A DNA stretch of 32,585 bases from Mucilaginibacter flavidus (GTDB taxonomy: Bacteria; Bacteroidota; Bacteroidia; Sphingobacteriales; Sphingobacteriaceae): positions 1 through 32,585 of the forward strand of contig NZ_JAMXOE010000040.1 in the NCBI RefSeq assembly GCF_024055575.1. Reading direction: 5' to 3'. Position 1 is the first letter of the stretch; every line of letters starts with the position of its first letter. Both the position numbers and the translations under genes were made by a program. The notes under the pieces are model-generated. The model was not told the DNA's origin and made no database searches. It was given only the letters and a program-made list of their open reading frames with translations. Of the stretch, positions 24,962 through 31,694 are shown one piece after another.

Positions 24962-27094
24962 ATGAAAGAGGAAAAAAAAGAGCCTGCTAAAGCAGCTGAT
25001 AAACTAACCGACGGGAACCAGGGCGACCAGGGCGATCAAGGGCCGCAGGGAGATCAGGGTCCGCAGGGGTACCAGGGCAACCAGGGATTCCAGGGTAATC
25101 AGGGATACCAGGGCGACCAGGGTACGCAAGGGTACCAGGGAAATCAAGGTAACCAGGGCTTCCAGGGAGATCAGGGCGACCAGGGAAACCAGGGAAAAGT
25201 AGGCGTACCTGGCGGCAATTGGAGCTATATGATCCTCAATGGGATACAGGGCGATCAGGGATTCCAGGGAAACCAGGGCTTTCAAGGTAATCAGGGTTTT
25301 CAGGGCGATAAAGGTGACCAGGGCAACCAAGGCTTCCAGGGCGATAAAGGTGACCAGGGCTTTCAAGGTAATCAGGGTTTTCAGGGCGATAAAGGCTTCC
25401 AGGGCAACCAAGGCTTCCAGGGCGATAAAGGAGATCAAGGTAATCAAGGATTTCAAGGCGATAAAGGCGACCAGGGTAATCAGGGTTTTCAGGGCGATAA
25501 AGGCGACCAGGGTAATCAAGGTTTCCAGGGTAATCAAGGCTTTCAAGGAGATAAAGGCGACCAGGGTAATCAGGGTTTCCAAGGTGATAAAGGTGACCAG
25601 GGTAATCAGGGTTTTCAGGGCGATAAAGGCGACCAGGGTAATCAAGGCTTTCAAGGAGATAAAGGCGACCAGGGTAATCAGGGTTTCCAAGGTGATAAAG
25701 GCGACCAGGGTAATCAGGGTTTCCAGGGTGATAAAGGCGACCAGGGCAATCAAGGATTCCAGGGTGATAAAGGCGACCAGGGCAATCAAGGATTCCAGGG
25801 TGATAAAGGCGACCAGGGTAACCAAGGCTTTCAGGGGGACAAAGGCGACCAGGGCAATCAAGGTTTTCAGGGAGATAAAGGCGACCAGGGTAATCAAGGT
25901 TTCCAGGGCGATAAAGGCGACCAAGGTAATCAAGGTTTCCAGGGTAATAAGGGCGACCAGGGAAACCAGGGCTTTCAAGGCGATAAAGGTGATCAGGGTA
26001 ATCAAGGAAACCAGGGTAATAAAGGCGATCAAGGATATCAGGGCGACCAGGGTAACCAGGGCTACCAGGGTAATAGCGGCAGCTCGGGCAATATACCTGC
26101 GGGCCTCGTGATGCTTTCAAACTCGGACGTGCCGCCCGACGGATTTATTAATACAGGGCTAATCGTATTGCCGACTACACTTACCAGGGCATTCAGCCTT
26201 AAAAGCGATATGCCTTTGGCCCGCATGTGGCAGGCAACTGCTGTGTTTGATAATAAAATATACGCGTTTGGTGGTGCACCCAATACCAGCGCTGTAGATT
26301 CAAATTCCGTCATTAACCAAATGTTCGACACGTCTGTAGGTGGTTGGAAGGTGATGGCACCGATGTCGGTAAGGCGTTTTGCGGCGTCGGCTGTTACTTT
26401 CGATGATATAATATTCGTGATGGGTGGATTCACGGGTTCAACCGTGGTTACAACAAGCGAAGCATATACGCCCAAAAGTGACTCGTGGTTTTTTAGCCTG
26501 CCGGCGCCAGTGCCATCACCTGCCGTTGGCGCCGCGGCAGCCCGTTACAACAGCACGATAGTTTTATTGGGGGGCAATGGTAGCAGTAATGCAATTTTGC
26601 AGGTTTTTACACCACAAGCTAATAAATGGGCTACTTTTAATACAGCGGCGCCCCAGTTTACCGGTGGAGGCGCGGTGATGGTAGGCTCAAGGCTCTATGT
26701 ACTTGGGGGTAACACCAGGGGCTTTAGTTCGGGCGCAACCTCATCTGTATATGGCTATCTCGAGATGTCGAACCTCAGTTGGACATCGATACCGGCGCCA
26801 TCGTCGGTAGGGTTCTATTTTTCGGGCGCAGCGCTTTTGAATGATAAAATATACCTGATGGGCGGCGTTAACTACAACGGCTCCTCGTGGAGCTCGGTAT
26901 ATGTGCTTGACTATAAAACCAATACCTGGACCAACAGCACCATCGAACTTGCGGTTGCAACAGCTGGCCTGTCATCGGCGGCGGTTGGCAATGCTATGTA
27001 TGTAATAGGAGGGGGCACAACTCTTAACGGCCCTGCCCTGGCTAATACACAAACAAGCGAGGCTAATTTGTTTTACCTTTTAAGAAAACTATAA
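24962..27094 (+). CDS. Collagen-like triple-helix protein with C-terminal six-motif Kelch propeller
   Basis: The 710-residue protein has three parts. A short charged head (MKEEKKEPAKAADKLTD) without signal peptide comes first. A Gly-X-Y region follows at about residues 18-375, broken once by GKVGVPGGNWSYMILN; its core is about 15 copies of the 12-residue unit GDQGNQGFQGDK. X is Asp, Asn or Phe, Y is Gln or Lys, and proline is almost absent. A linker (PAGLVMLSNSDVPPDGF) leads to Kelch motifs from about 410 to 700. Six double-glycine strands (YAFGGA, FVMGGF, VLLGGN, YVLGGN, YLMGGV, YVIGGG) suggest one six-bladed propeller. The Lys-Gly-Asp steps in the repeat are known to stabilise collagen triple helices in the absence of hydroxyproline. 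A trimeric stalk carrying three propeller heads is the natural reading. Gaps to its neighbours are 36 and 31 bases. Confidence 0.93.
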   Translation: MKEEKKEPAKAADKLTDGNQGDQGDQGPQGDQGPQGYQGNQGFQGNQGYQGDQGTQGYQGNQGNQGFQGDQGDQGNQGKVGVPGGNWSYMILNGIQGDQGFQGNQGFQGNQGFQGDKGDQGNQGFQGDKGDQGFQGNQGFQGDKGFQGNQGFQGDKGDQGNQGFQGDKGDQGNQGFQGDKGDQGNQGFQGNQGFQGDKGDQGNQGFQGDKGDQGNQGFQGDKGDQGNQGFQGDKGDQGNQGFQGDKGDQGNQGFQGDKGDQGNQGFQGDKGDQGNQGFQGDKGDQGNQGFQGDKGDQGNQGFQGDKGDQGNQGFQGDKGDQGNQGFQGNKGDQGNQGFQGDKGDQGNQGNQGNKGDQGYQGDQGNQGYQGNSGSSGNIPAGLVMLSNSDVPPDGFINTGLIVLPTTLTRAFSLKSDMPLARMWQATAVFDNKIYAFGGAPNTSAVDSNSVINQMFDTSVGGWKVMAPMSVRRFAASAVTFDDIIFVMGGFTGSTVVTTSEAYTPKSDSWFFSLPAPVPSPAVGAAAARYNSTIVLLGGNGSSNAILQVFTPQANKWATFNTAAPQFTGGGAVMVGSRLYVLGGNTRGFSSGATSSVYGYLEMSNLSWTSIPAPSSVGFYFSGAALLNDKIYLMGGVNYNGSSWSSVYVLDYKTNTWTNSTIELAVATAGLSSAAVGNAMYVIGGGTTLNGPALANTQTSEANLFYLLRKL
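25243..26080 (+). repeat. 36-bp tandem repeat array encoding the collagen-like stalk
   Basis: The DNA repeats in units of 36 bases with period-9 substructure (GGyrAyCAG/GGyGAyAAA themes). Copies differ mainly at third positions, and two copies carry an extra six residues. Because the unit contains few T-A-start triplets, several other frames, including ones on the opposite strand, stay open across the array; these are not genes. Gain or loss of whole units keeps the reading frame, so stalk length could vary between strains. Confidence 0.9.
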
Positions 27095-27125
27095 GTCGTT
27101 TATTTTTACCAATGACTAATAACCA

Positions 27126-28385
27126 ATGACTAACCTGTCAGTTTTTACACCTACGCATCAAACGCGCTTCCTCGGGGATGCTTACGCATCGATGCAACAA
27201 CAATCGGTAACAGATTGGGAGTGGCTGCTGTTGTTAAACGGTGGCGCCTCAAAAAACGACCTCCCTGCAACGCTCGTTAACGACCTGAGGGTGAAGTTGT
27301 TTTACTCGCCTGCTGTTAAAGGTGTTGGTGATGCAAAAGCGCAATGCCTGCAACACGCTGCCGGCAAATATATGCTGGAGCTTGACCACGACGATATGCT
27401 GCACCCTAATGCATTTACCGAGGTAATGCAAGCCTTTGGGCAGGGCGCACAATTTGTATTTTCGAACACCAGCCGGATGACGGAAACAGGTGAGCCCGAG
27501 TTTACAGAATACAATAAAAGGCACGGATGGGCATACCGGCCATTTGAGCATAATGGCAAAACATACAACGAATGCCTCTCGTTTTCGCCCACACCGCAAA
27601 CCATGTCGTACATATGGTATATGCCAAACCATTTGCGCGCTTTTACCAAAGAGCTTTACCAATCGGCTGGCGGGTATAACACTGAATTATCTGTTTGCGA
27701 CGACCAGGACTTGATTCAGCGCATGTACATTGCCGATTCACGATTTGCGCATATAGAAAAACCGCTCTATTTTCAACGCATCCACCAGTCGCAAACGCAG
27801 GTTATACAAAATCAGCTTATACAGCAAAAAAACACTGAATTGTATAAGCAAAACATCAGCGATATTATGCTCAGCTGGGCCAAACGCAATAACCTGCTGG
27901 CTCTTGACATGGGGGCTGCACACCGCAAAAAGCCCGGTTTTTTAGGCGTTGATATGTACGATTTGCCGCACGTGGATATTGTTGCCGATTGTAATTTAAG
28001 ACTACCGTTTGAAGATAACTCGGTTGGCGTGATAAGGGCGGTTGATTTCATGGAGCACGTAAAAGACTCGATCCACCTCATGAATGAGTTTTACCGGGTG
28101 CTGGCACATGGTGGCATGTTGTTGTCGATGACGCCATCAACCGATGGTCGGGGTGCTTTCCAGGACCCTACACATGTGAGTTTCTGGAACGAAAATTCGT
28201 TCTGGTATTACACAAAATCAAACATCAGGAATTTTGTGCCACAAATAAAAGCAAGGTTTCAGCCCTCGTTTATCGAAACCAGCTACCCTAACGACTTTTG
28301 TAAACAAAATAATATTTACTACGTAACGGCAAATTTAACAGCAATAAAAACAGAAGAACGCCTGCCGGGAGTATTGGATATTTAA
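27126..28385 (+). CDS. Glycosyltransferase family 2 - SAM methyltransferase fusion
   Basis: The 419-residue protein has two enzymatic halves. Residues about 1-230 are a GT-A glycosyltransferase: MTNLSVFTPTHQTRFL, the acceptor strand YMLELDHDDMLHPNAF with a DxD-type Asp87-x-Asp89-Asp90, and SVCDDQDLIQRMY as the later acidic motif. Residues about 256-400 are a class I methyltransferase of the Methyltransf_11 kind: LALDMGAAHRKKPGFLGVDM as the SAM-binding loop, HVDIVADCNLRLPFEDNSVGVIRAVDFMEHV, and NEFYRVLAHGGMLLSMTPS. It probably adds a sugar and methylates the same glycan, or caps it. Neighbouring the collagen-like gene, it may modify that protein, but this is inference. A short duplication of ACCAATGACTAA just before the start offers two ATGs. 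The first runs into TGA after five codons, so 27126 is the real start. Confidence 0.9.
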   Translation: MTNLSVFTPTHQTRFLGDAYASMQQQSVTDWEWLLLLNGGASKNDLPATLVNDLRVKLFYSPAVKGVGDAKAQCLQHAAGKYMLELDHDDMLHPNAFTEVMQAFGQGAQFVFSNTSRMTETGEPEFTEYNKRHGWAYRPFEHNGKTYNECLSFSPTPQTMSYIWYMPNHLRAFTKELYQSAGGYNTELSVCDDQDLIQRMYIADSRFAHIEKPLYFQRIHQSQTQVIQNQLIQQKNTELYKQNISDIMLSWAKRNNLLALDMGAAHRKKPGFLGVDMYDLPHVDIVADCNLRLPFEDNSVGVIRAVDFMEHVKDSIHLMNEFYRVLAHGGMLLSMTPSTDGRGAFQDPTHVSFWNENSFWYYTKSNIRNFVPQIKARFQPSFIETSYPNDFCKQNNIYYVTANLTAIKTEERLPGVLDI

Positions 28386-28435
28386 TGATATCGTACAGTT
28401 TTTAAGATTTTTCCATCAACCATAAAAATATTACC

Positions 28436-28777
28436 ATGCCAGCTAAACTATTTGTAAATAATACCGGGTACGAAATTAACGGCAACCTTACCGTAAGGGC
28501 AGGCAGCCAACCCGGCCAAAACTTAAATTCGGTGCAATTTGTATTGGATTCGTCGATGGGGTCGCAACAGGTAGTTAATTACGGCGATCCTCAGAATGTA
28601 TTTATGGATCAGCTGGAAATTTCGACCCTTGCGCTGGGTGGCTATATTATCTCAAACCAGATTGTGGTTACCCGCGGAAGTATTATTGACGATATGTTTA
28701 ATACCCAGGATACCATAACTATTACGCTTAACAACCAGTCGTTTGTAGTAACTACATCCAATACCTGGACCATATAA
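28436..28777 (+). CDS. Small beta-rich protein, last gene of the giant operon
   Basis: I do not recognise this 113-residue protein. It has no signal peptide (MPAKLFVNNTGYEINGNLTV) and no cysteine. The sequence predicts a single beta-sandwich of 8-9 strands: KLFVNNTGYEI, NLTVRAG, SVQFVLD, QQVVNYG, LEISTLALGGYIISNQIVVTRG, TITITLNNQSFVVTT, NTWTI. It lies 50 bases after the glycosyltransferase gene on the same strand, with no terminator seen between them. Its small size and position suggest an accessory or capping subunit of the same assembly, which is inference. I saw no clear terminator in the 60 bases that follow. Confidence 0.75.
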   Translation: MPAKLFVNNTGYEINGNLTVRAGSQPGQNLNSVQFVLDSSMGSQQVVNYGDPQNVFMDQLEISTLALGGYIISNQIVVTRGSIIDDMFNTQDTITITLNNQSFVVTTSNTWTI

Positions 28778-28838
28778 CACCAGCGGCGTACATATTTTAG
28801 CTTGCCTGCATTATTTCCCCGTTAGCGAAGGGTACTAT

Positions 28839-29075
28839 TCAGGGAATTACATTGCCATACTTGTCAAGGTTGGTATGGCATTTCGGGCACGTTGTTCCAC
28901 CCCAAAGCGCCTGCGATCCGTTTTTGGGCATACGAACAATAGGTTGCTTAGTTTGGCATACAGGGCAGTGTACACGCTTTAAATGTATGCCCCACTTAGA
29001 CTTGTTTTTGCTGGCTATTTTGAGCAAAATTACAAACCCTATTGCTATGATGGCATAAATAAAAACCTGAATCAT
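28839..29075 (-). CDS. Small membrane-anchored zinc-ribbon protein
   Basis: The 78-residue protein has an N-terminal membrane helix (MIQVFIYAIIAIGFVILLKIA) followed by a basic stretch. A zinc ribbon with CPVC (VHCPVCQTKQPIVR) and CPKC (GGTTCPKCHTNL) comes next. Such proteins are found widely with no fixed function and may sit on the cytosolic face of the inner membrane. It faces the + strand operon end to end (convergent). The nearest minus-strand neighbour upstream is the HAD phosphatase, about 110 bases away. Confidence 0.78.
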   Translation of the reverse strand: MIQVFIYAIIAIGFVILLKIASKNKSKWGIHLKRVHCPVCQTKQPIVRMPKNGSQALWGGTTCPKCHTNLDKYGNVIP

Positions 29076-29185
29076 TGGGAGTGTGTTAAGTATGTTTAGT
29101 TGGCTTAAAAATAGGGAATTCTTCTGAATCCCGTAGATTATATGCCTGCTTGTACCCGAATCATGGGTAAAAGGCGTGTAATCGG

Positions 29186-29809
29186 TTACCCTAAAAAACT
29201 CAATGCCTGTATATTATCCGGCGCCGTCATTAAATAAGTTTGAATGCCGAGCCTTGTTGCGGTCGCAATATGCTGCGGACTATCGTCAATAAACAGCGTT
29301 TCTGCCGGGTCGAGGTTGTTTTCGTTTAGCACCTGTTCAAAAATTTCGGCATTGGGCTTGCGCTTGCCCACAAGGTGCGAGTAATACACTTTTTCGAACA
29401 AATGGTCGTTCCCGGTAAAACCAAATTCTTTTTCCAGGTAATTCATTATGTAATCATAATGAATTGGGTTGATGTTACTCAATAAAAAAGTGCGGTACTT
29501 CGGTTTCAGGCTCAGCAATAATTCGTGGTTGCCGGGTGTTACACCAACCAGTAATCCGTTCCACGCGCTATCAATTTGCGCATCAGTTAAACCTGGGTTG
29601 CCGATCTTTTGACGGATATAGGCCCTGAACTCTTCAGCCGTCGCCGAGCCATCTTCAAACGCCGTGAAAATTGGGTCCTGCACCCTGTGTCCGTAAAACT
29701 CATTCGAATTATCGATGCCGATTTCTTCCCATGCTTTCTGCGATTTCATGAAATCGAGAATGAAAATTACATTGCCGTAGTCGAAAATGATATTTTTTAT
29801 AGTGGCCAT
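29186..29809 (-). CDS. HAD-superfamily hydrolase (YihX/GPP-like subfamily IA)
   Basis: The 207-residue phosphatase shows the four HAD motifs: motif I IIFDYGNVIF with nucleophile Asp10, motif II TFLLSNINP, motif III Lys in GKRKPNAEIF, and motif IV ETLFIDDSPQHIATA. The helical cap lies between motif I and II. The Gly rather than Asp two residues after the nucleophile is typical of the YihX-like group and not a defect. The length fits this group of glucose-1-phosphate-type phosphatases, but the substrate cannot be fixed. A TATGTTTG box (29833-29840, minus strand) lies just upstream. Confidence 0.9.
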   Translation of the reverse strand: MATIKNIIFDYGNVIFILDFMKSQKAWEEIGIDNSNEFYGHRVQDPIFTAFEDGSATAEEFRAYIRQKIGNPGLTDAQIDSAWNGLLVGVTPGNHELLLSLKPKYRTFLLSNINPIHYDYIMNYLEKEFGFTGNDHLFEKVYYSHLVGKRKPNAEIFEQVLNENNLDPAETLFIDDSPQHIATATRLGIQTYLMTAPDNIQALSFLG

Positions 29810-29832
29810 AAAGTGAGCTTAAACGTTGATAG

Positions 29833-29840
29833 CAAACATA
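29833..29840 (-). promoter_or_regulatory. -7 box of the HAD phosphatase promoter
   Basis: On the minus strand the sequence reads TATGTTTG, which fits the Bacteroidota -7 consensus TAnnTTTG. It is 24 bases upstream of the start codon. I did not find a TTG -33 element at the usual distance. Confidence 0.45.
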
Positions 29841-29921
29841 CTAATAAGAGGAAAATTAGGCCACGGAAAATAGAATATTTATAATTTGTATAATTTCATT
29901 TTTAAGTAATCAACTTTTTTT

Positions 29922-29929
29922 TACCTTTG
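29922..29929 (+). promoter_or_regulatory. -7 box of the tRNA-Met promoter
   Basis: TACCTTTG matches the Bacteroidota TAnnTTTG consensus and ends 19 bases before the tRNA, in an AT-rich region. No exact TTG -33 box is present at 19-21 bases, though T-rich sequence is. Confidence 0.6.
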
Positions 29930-29948
29930 CAACTCACAAAAATAACCA

Positions 29949-30022
29949 GCGCCTATAGCTCAGTTGGTTAGAGTAGAAGACTCATAATCTTTTGGTCCCT
30001 GGTTCGAGCCCAGGTGGGCGCA
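29949..30022 (+). tRNA. tRNA-Met (anticodon CAT)
   Basis: The sequence folds as a full tRNA. The acceptor stem GCGCCTA (29949-29955) pairs with TGGGCGC (30015-30021), and the D-arm is GCTC/GAGT. The anticodon loop CTCATAA has CAT at 29983-29985, and the T-arm is CCTGG/CCAGG around TTCGAGC. No CCA is encoded. CAT would be Met, or Ile after lysidine modification; the lack of three G-C pairs at the base of the anticodon stem argues against initiator tRNA. The anticodon stem (GAAGA/TCTTT) is weak. A perfect terminator follows within about 30 bases, and an integrase gene lies beyond it. Confidence 0.9.
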
Positions 30023-30046
30023 CAACTTACCCTTTGAATGGGTCTT

Positions 30047-30081
30047 AAAACCCCTTAAATAGCTTATTTAAGGGGTTTTTT
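30047..30081 (+). terminator. Intrinsic terminator of tRNA-Met
   Basis: AAAACCCCTTAAATA (30047-30061) and TATTTAAGGGGTTTT (30065-30079) form a perfect 15-bp stem with a GCT loop, with two further T's continuing the run. It has the A-run on the left side, so it can also act on leftward transcripts. It ends the tRNA transcript before the integrase region. Confidence 0.9.
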
Positions 30082-30132
30082 CATTTATTATACCCTCAAC
30101 AACCCTTAAGAAAGCCAAACTTCTGTGCACCT

Positions 30133-30173
30133 AACTGAGCACCTGTTTTAAGTATTTAACTTAGTGCTCAGTT
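30133..30173. promoter_or_regulatory. 10-bp inverted repeat upstream of the integrase gene
   Basis: AACTGAGCAC (30133-30142) and GTGCTCAGTT (30164-30173) are perfect inverted copies with a 21-base AT-rich spacer. They lie between the tRNA and the integrase gene, 131 bases before its preferred start. Likely roles are an integrase or excisionase arm site, or an operator for the integrase promoter. Confidence 0.4.
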
Positions 30174-30303
30174 TTGATCTTATGTGCAAATTAACAGCAT
30201 TTTACAAGGAATAAAATCTTTGAAAGCTGAATCATTGCAAATTATAGCCATCGCAATACAGCGCGGCCATAACCAACAAAGGATCAAATTAAAATTATAT
30301 TTT

Positions 30304-31539
30304 ATGAAAACTGCACAATCGTTTCGAATTCACTTTGTCTTAAGGGCGTATTTAGCTAAAAATGGAAAAGCGCCGCTTTATGTCAGCGTAACCGTTAATA
30401 AGGAAAAATGCCTTATCGGGTTAAAGCAAAGTATTGACCTTAACAACTGGGATACTGAAAAAGGGATACCCAAAGGAAACCGTGAACAAGTAAAAGTACT
30501 GAATAACTACCTGGACGAGGTTAAATTGGCACTTGGCAACTGCTATAAGGAATTAATGCTTAAAGGGCGGTTACCGTCAGCAACTGCCGTCAAAAATTCT
30601 TATCTCGGTGAAGCTGATGAAGGTTTCACGTTAAGCAAGCTTTTTACTTACCATAACGAATCATCAACCGAAGACCTGAAATGGAGTACCCTTAAGCACT
30701 ATTACGTGACCCAGCGGTATTTAGTAAAGTTCCTCGAAGAAAGTTATAAAGTCACCGATATATATCTCAGAGAATTGAATTATAAGTTTGTTAAGGATTT
30801 TGAGGTATATCTACGGAACCATGAACCGAAAGACCACCAAAAGCCTATGAACAACAATGGAGTTATGAAACACCTTATCAGGTTAAAGAAAATGGTAAAT
30901 CTCGCTCAAAACCTGCGCTGGATAGATAATGATCCCTTTGCTACTTATAAACTTAAAATGCAAAAGGTAAATCGAGAACAACTTTCTGAAGTCGAGCTTA
31001 AATCTATTGAAAGCAAAAAGCTACACATTGAACGCCTGGATATGGTTAGGGATATGTTCGTTTTTAGTTGTTATACTGGTTTATCCTATGTCGATATGAT
31101 CAATCTGACACCTGAAAATATTATTGCCGGTACAGATGGTGACCGTTGGGTCAGGACCTGCCGGGAGAAAACAATGATTCCAGTGAATGTTCCATTATTA
31201 CCCAGTGCCTTAAATATTATTGATAAGTATAAAGCCAATGAACGTGCTTTAGCAGACGGCAAAGTATTTCCAACCGTTTCAAATCAAAAGGTTAATAGCT
31301 ATTTGAAAGAGATAGCTGATTTGTCAGGCATTACAAAAAACGTTACCTTCCATATTGCCAGGCATACTTTTGCTACTACCATTGCGCTATCAAATGGCGT
31401 TCCTATTGAAACGGTAAGCAAAATGTTAGGGCATACAAAAATTGCAACCACTCAAATATATGCAAAGGTTTTAGAGAAGAAATTAAAGGAGGATATGTTA
31501 AATTTAAAGATTCGTTTACAAAATAATATACAAAAATGA
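30304..31539 (+). CDS. Tyrosine recombinase / integrase (CTnDOT-type)
   Basis: I chose the ATG at 30304 (MKTAQSFRIHFVLRAYL, the usual opening of Bacteroidota integrases) over the GTG at 30184. This gives 411 residues. The N-terminal arm-binding domain (MKTAQSF...APLYVSVTVNKEKCLIGLKQSI) is followed by the SAM-like core-binding domain (about 110-235) and the catalytic domain. Visible active-site residues are His350 and Arg353 (HIARHTFAT), His377 (MLGHTKIATTQIY) and the nucleophile Tyr386. The position that normally holds the first catalytic Arg (TGLR) reads TGLSYVDM, so Ser261 replaces it. IntDOT of conjugative transposon CTnDOT also has Ser there, so the enzyme is probably active. It is presumably the integrase of an element attached to the tRNA-Met gene upstream. 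Confidence 0.93.
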   Translation: MKTAQSFRIHFVLRAYLAKNGKAPLYVSVTVNKEKCLIGLKQSIDLNNWDTEKGIPKGNREQVKVLNNYLDEVKLALGNCYKELMLKGRLPSATAVKNSYLGEADEGFTLSKLFTYHNESSTEDLKWSTLKHYYVTQRYLVKFLEESYKVTDIYLRELNYKFVKDFEVYLRNHEPKDHQKPMNNNGVMKHLIRLKKMVNLAQNLRWIDNDPFATYKLKMQKVNREQLSEVELKSIESKKLHIERLDMVRDMFVFSCYTGLSYVDMINLTPENIIAGTDGDRWVRTCREKTMIPVNVPLLPSALNIIDKYKANERALADGKVFPTVSNQKVNSYLKEIADLSGITKNVTFHIARHTFATTIALSNGVPIETVSKMLGHTKIATTQIYAKVLEKKLKEDMLNLKIRLQNNIQK

Positions 31540-31634
31540 TATTTAAGTAATCTTTTTAAAATAGTTCGCTAAACAAAAGCGTGTAAACTAAGGCATTATT
31601 TAACGAGCTGGTTCTATATAAGAACTTTCCTCAA

Positions 31635-31692
31635 AATGGCATCTTAAAAATGTTAAGTTTGTTTAAATTTATAGTCATTTTAAGACGCCATT
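31635..31692. promoter_or_regulatory. Long inverted repeat in the leader of hsdM
   Basis: AATGGC plus TCTTAAAA (31635-31649) is answered by TTTTAAGA plus GCCATT (31678-31692), with one mismatch and a single-base bulge, around a 23-base AT-rich loop. The right arm ends two bases before the hsdM ATG, so any transcript through it would fold over the ribosome-binding region. This could be an operator or a translational brake on the methyltransferase. Confidence 0.5.
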
Positions 31693-31694
31693 GA

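Noticed and set aside
25243..26080. Direct repeat array considered as a CRISPR
   Set aside because: Units are contiguous, there are no unique spacers, and the array translates in frame as Gly-X-Y within a gene.
25004..26120. Long open frames on the other strand and in a second + frame across the collagen array (up to 342 residues)
   Set aside because: They follow from the 36-bp repeat, which contains no stop in several frames. Their products are monotonous Ile/Leu/Thr or Pro/Tyr/Arg repeats with no domain.
10404..28777. Contractile injection system or phage tail cluster
   Set aside because: LysM and a fibre-like protein are present, but there is no sheath, tube, baseplate or AAA ATPase gene in the window.
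29949..30022. Initiator tRNA-fMet
   Set aside because: The first acceptor pair is a proper G-C and the anticodon stem lacks the three consecutive G-C pairs of initiators.
30184..30303. GTG start 120 bases upstream for the integrase
   Set aside because: The added 40 residues are unlike integrase N-termini. The ATG at 30304 gives the usual MKT...F opening.
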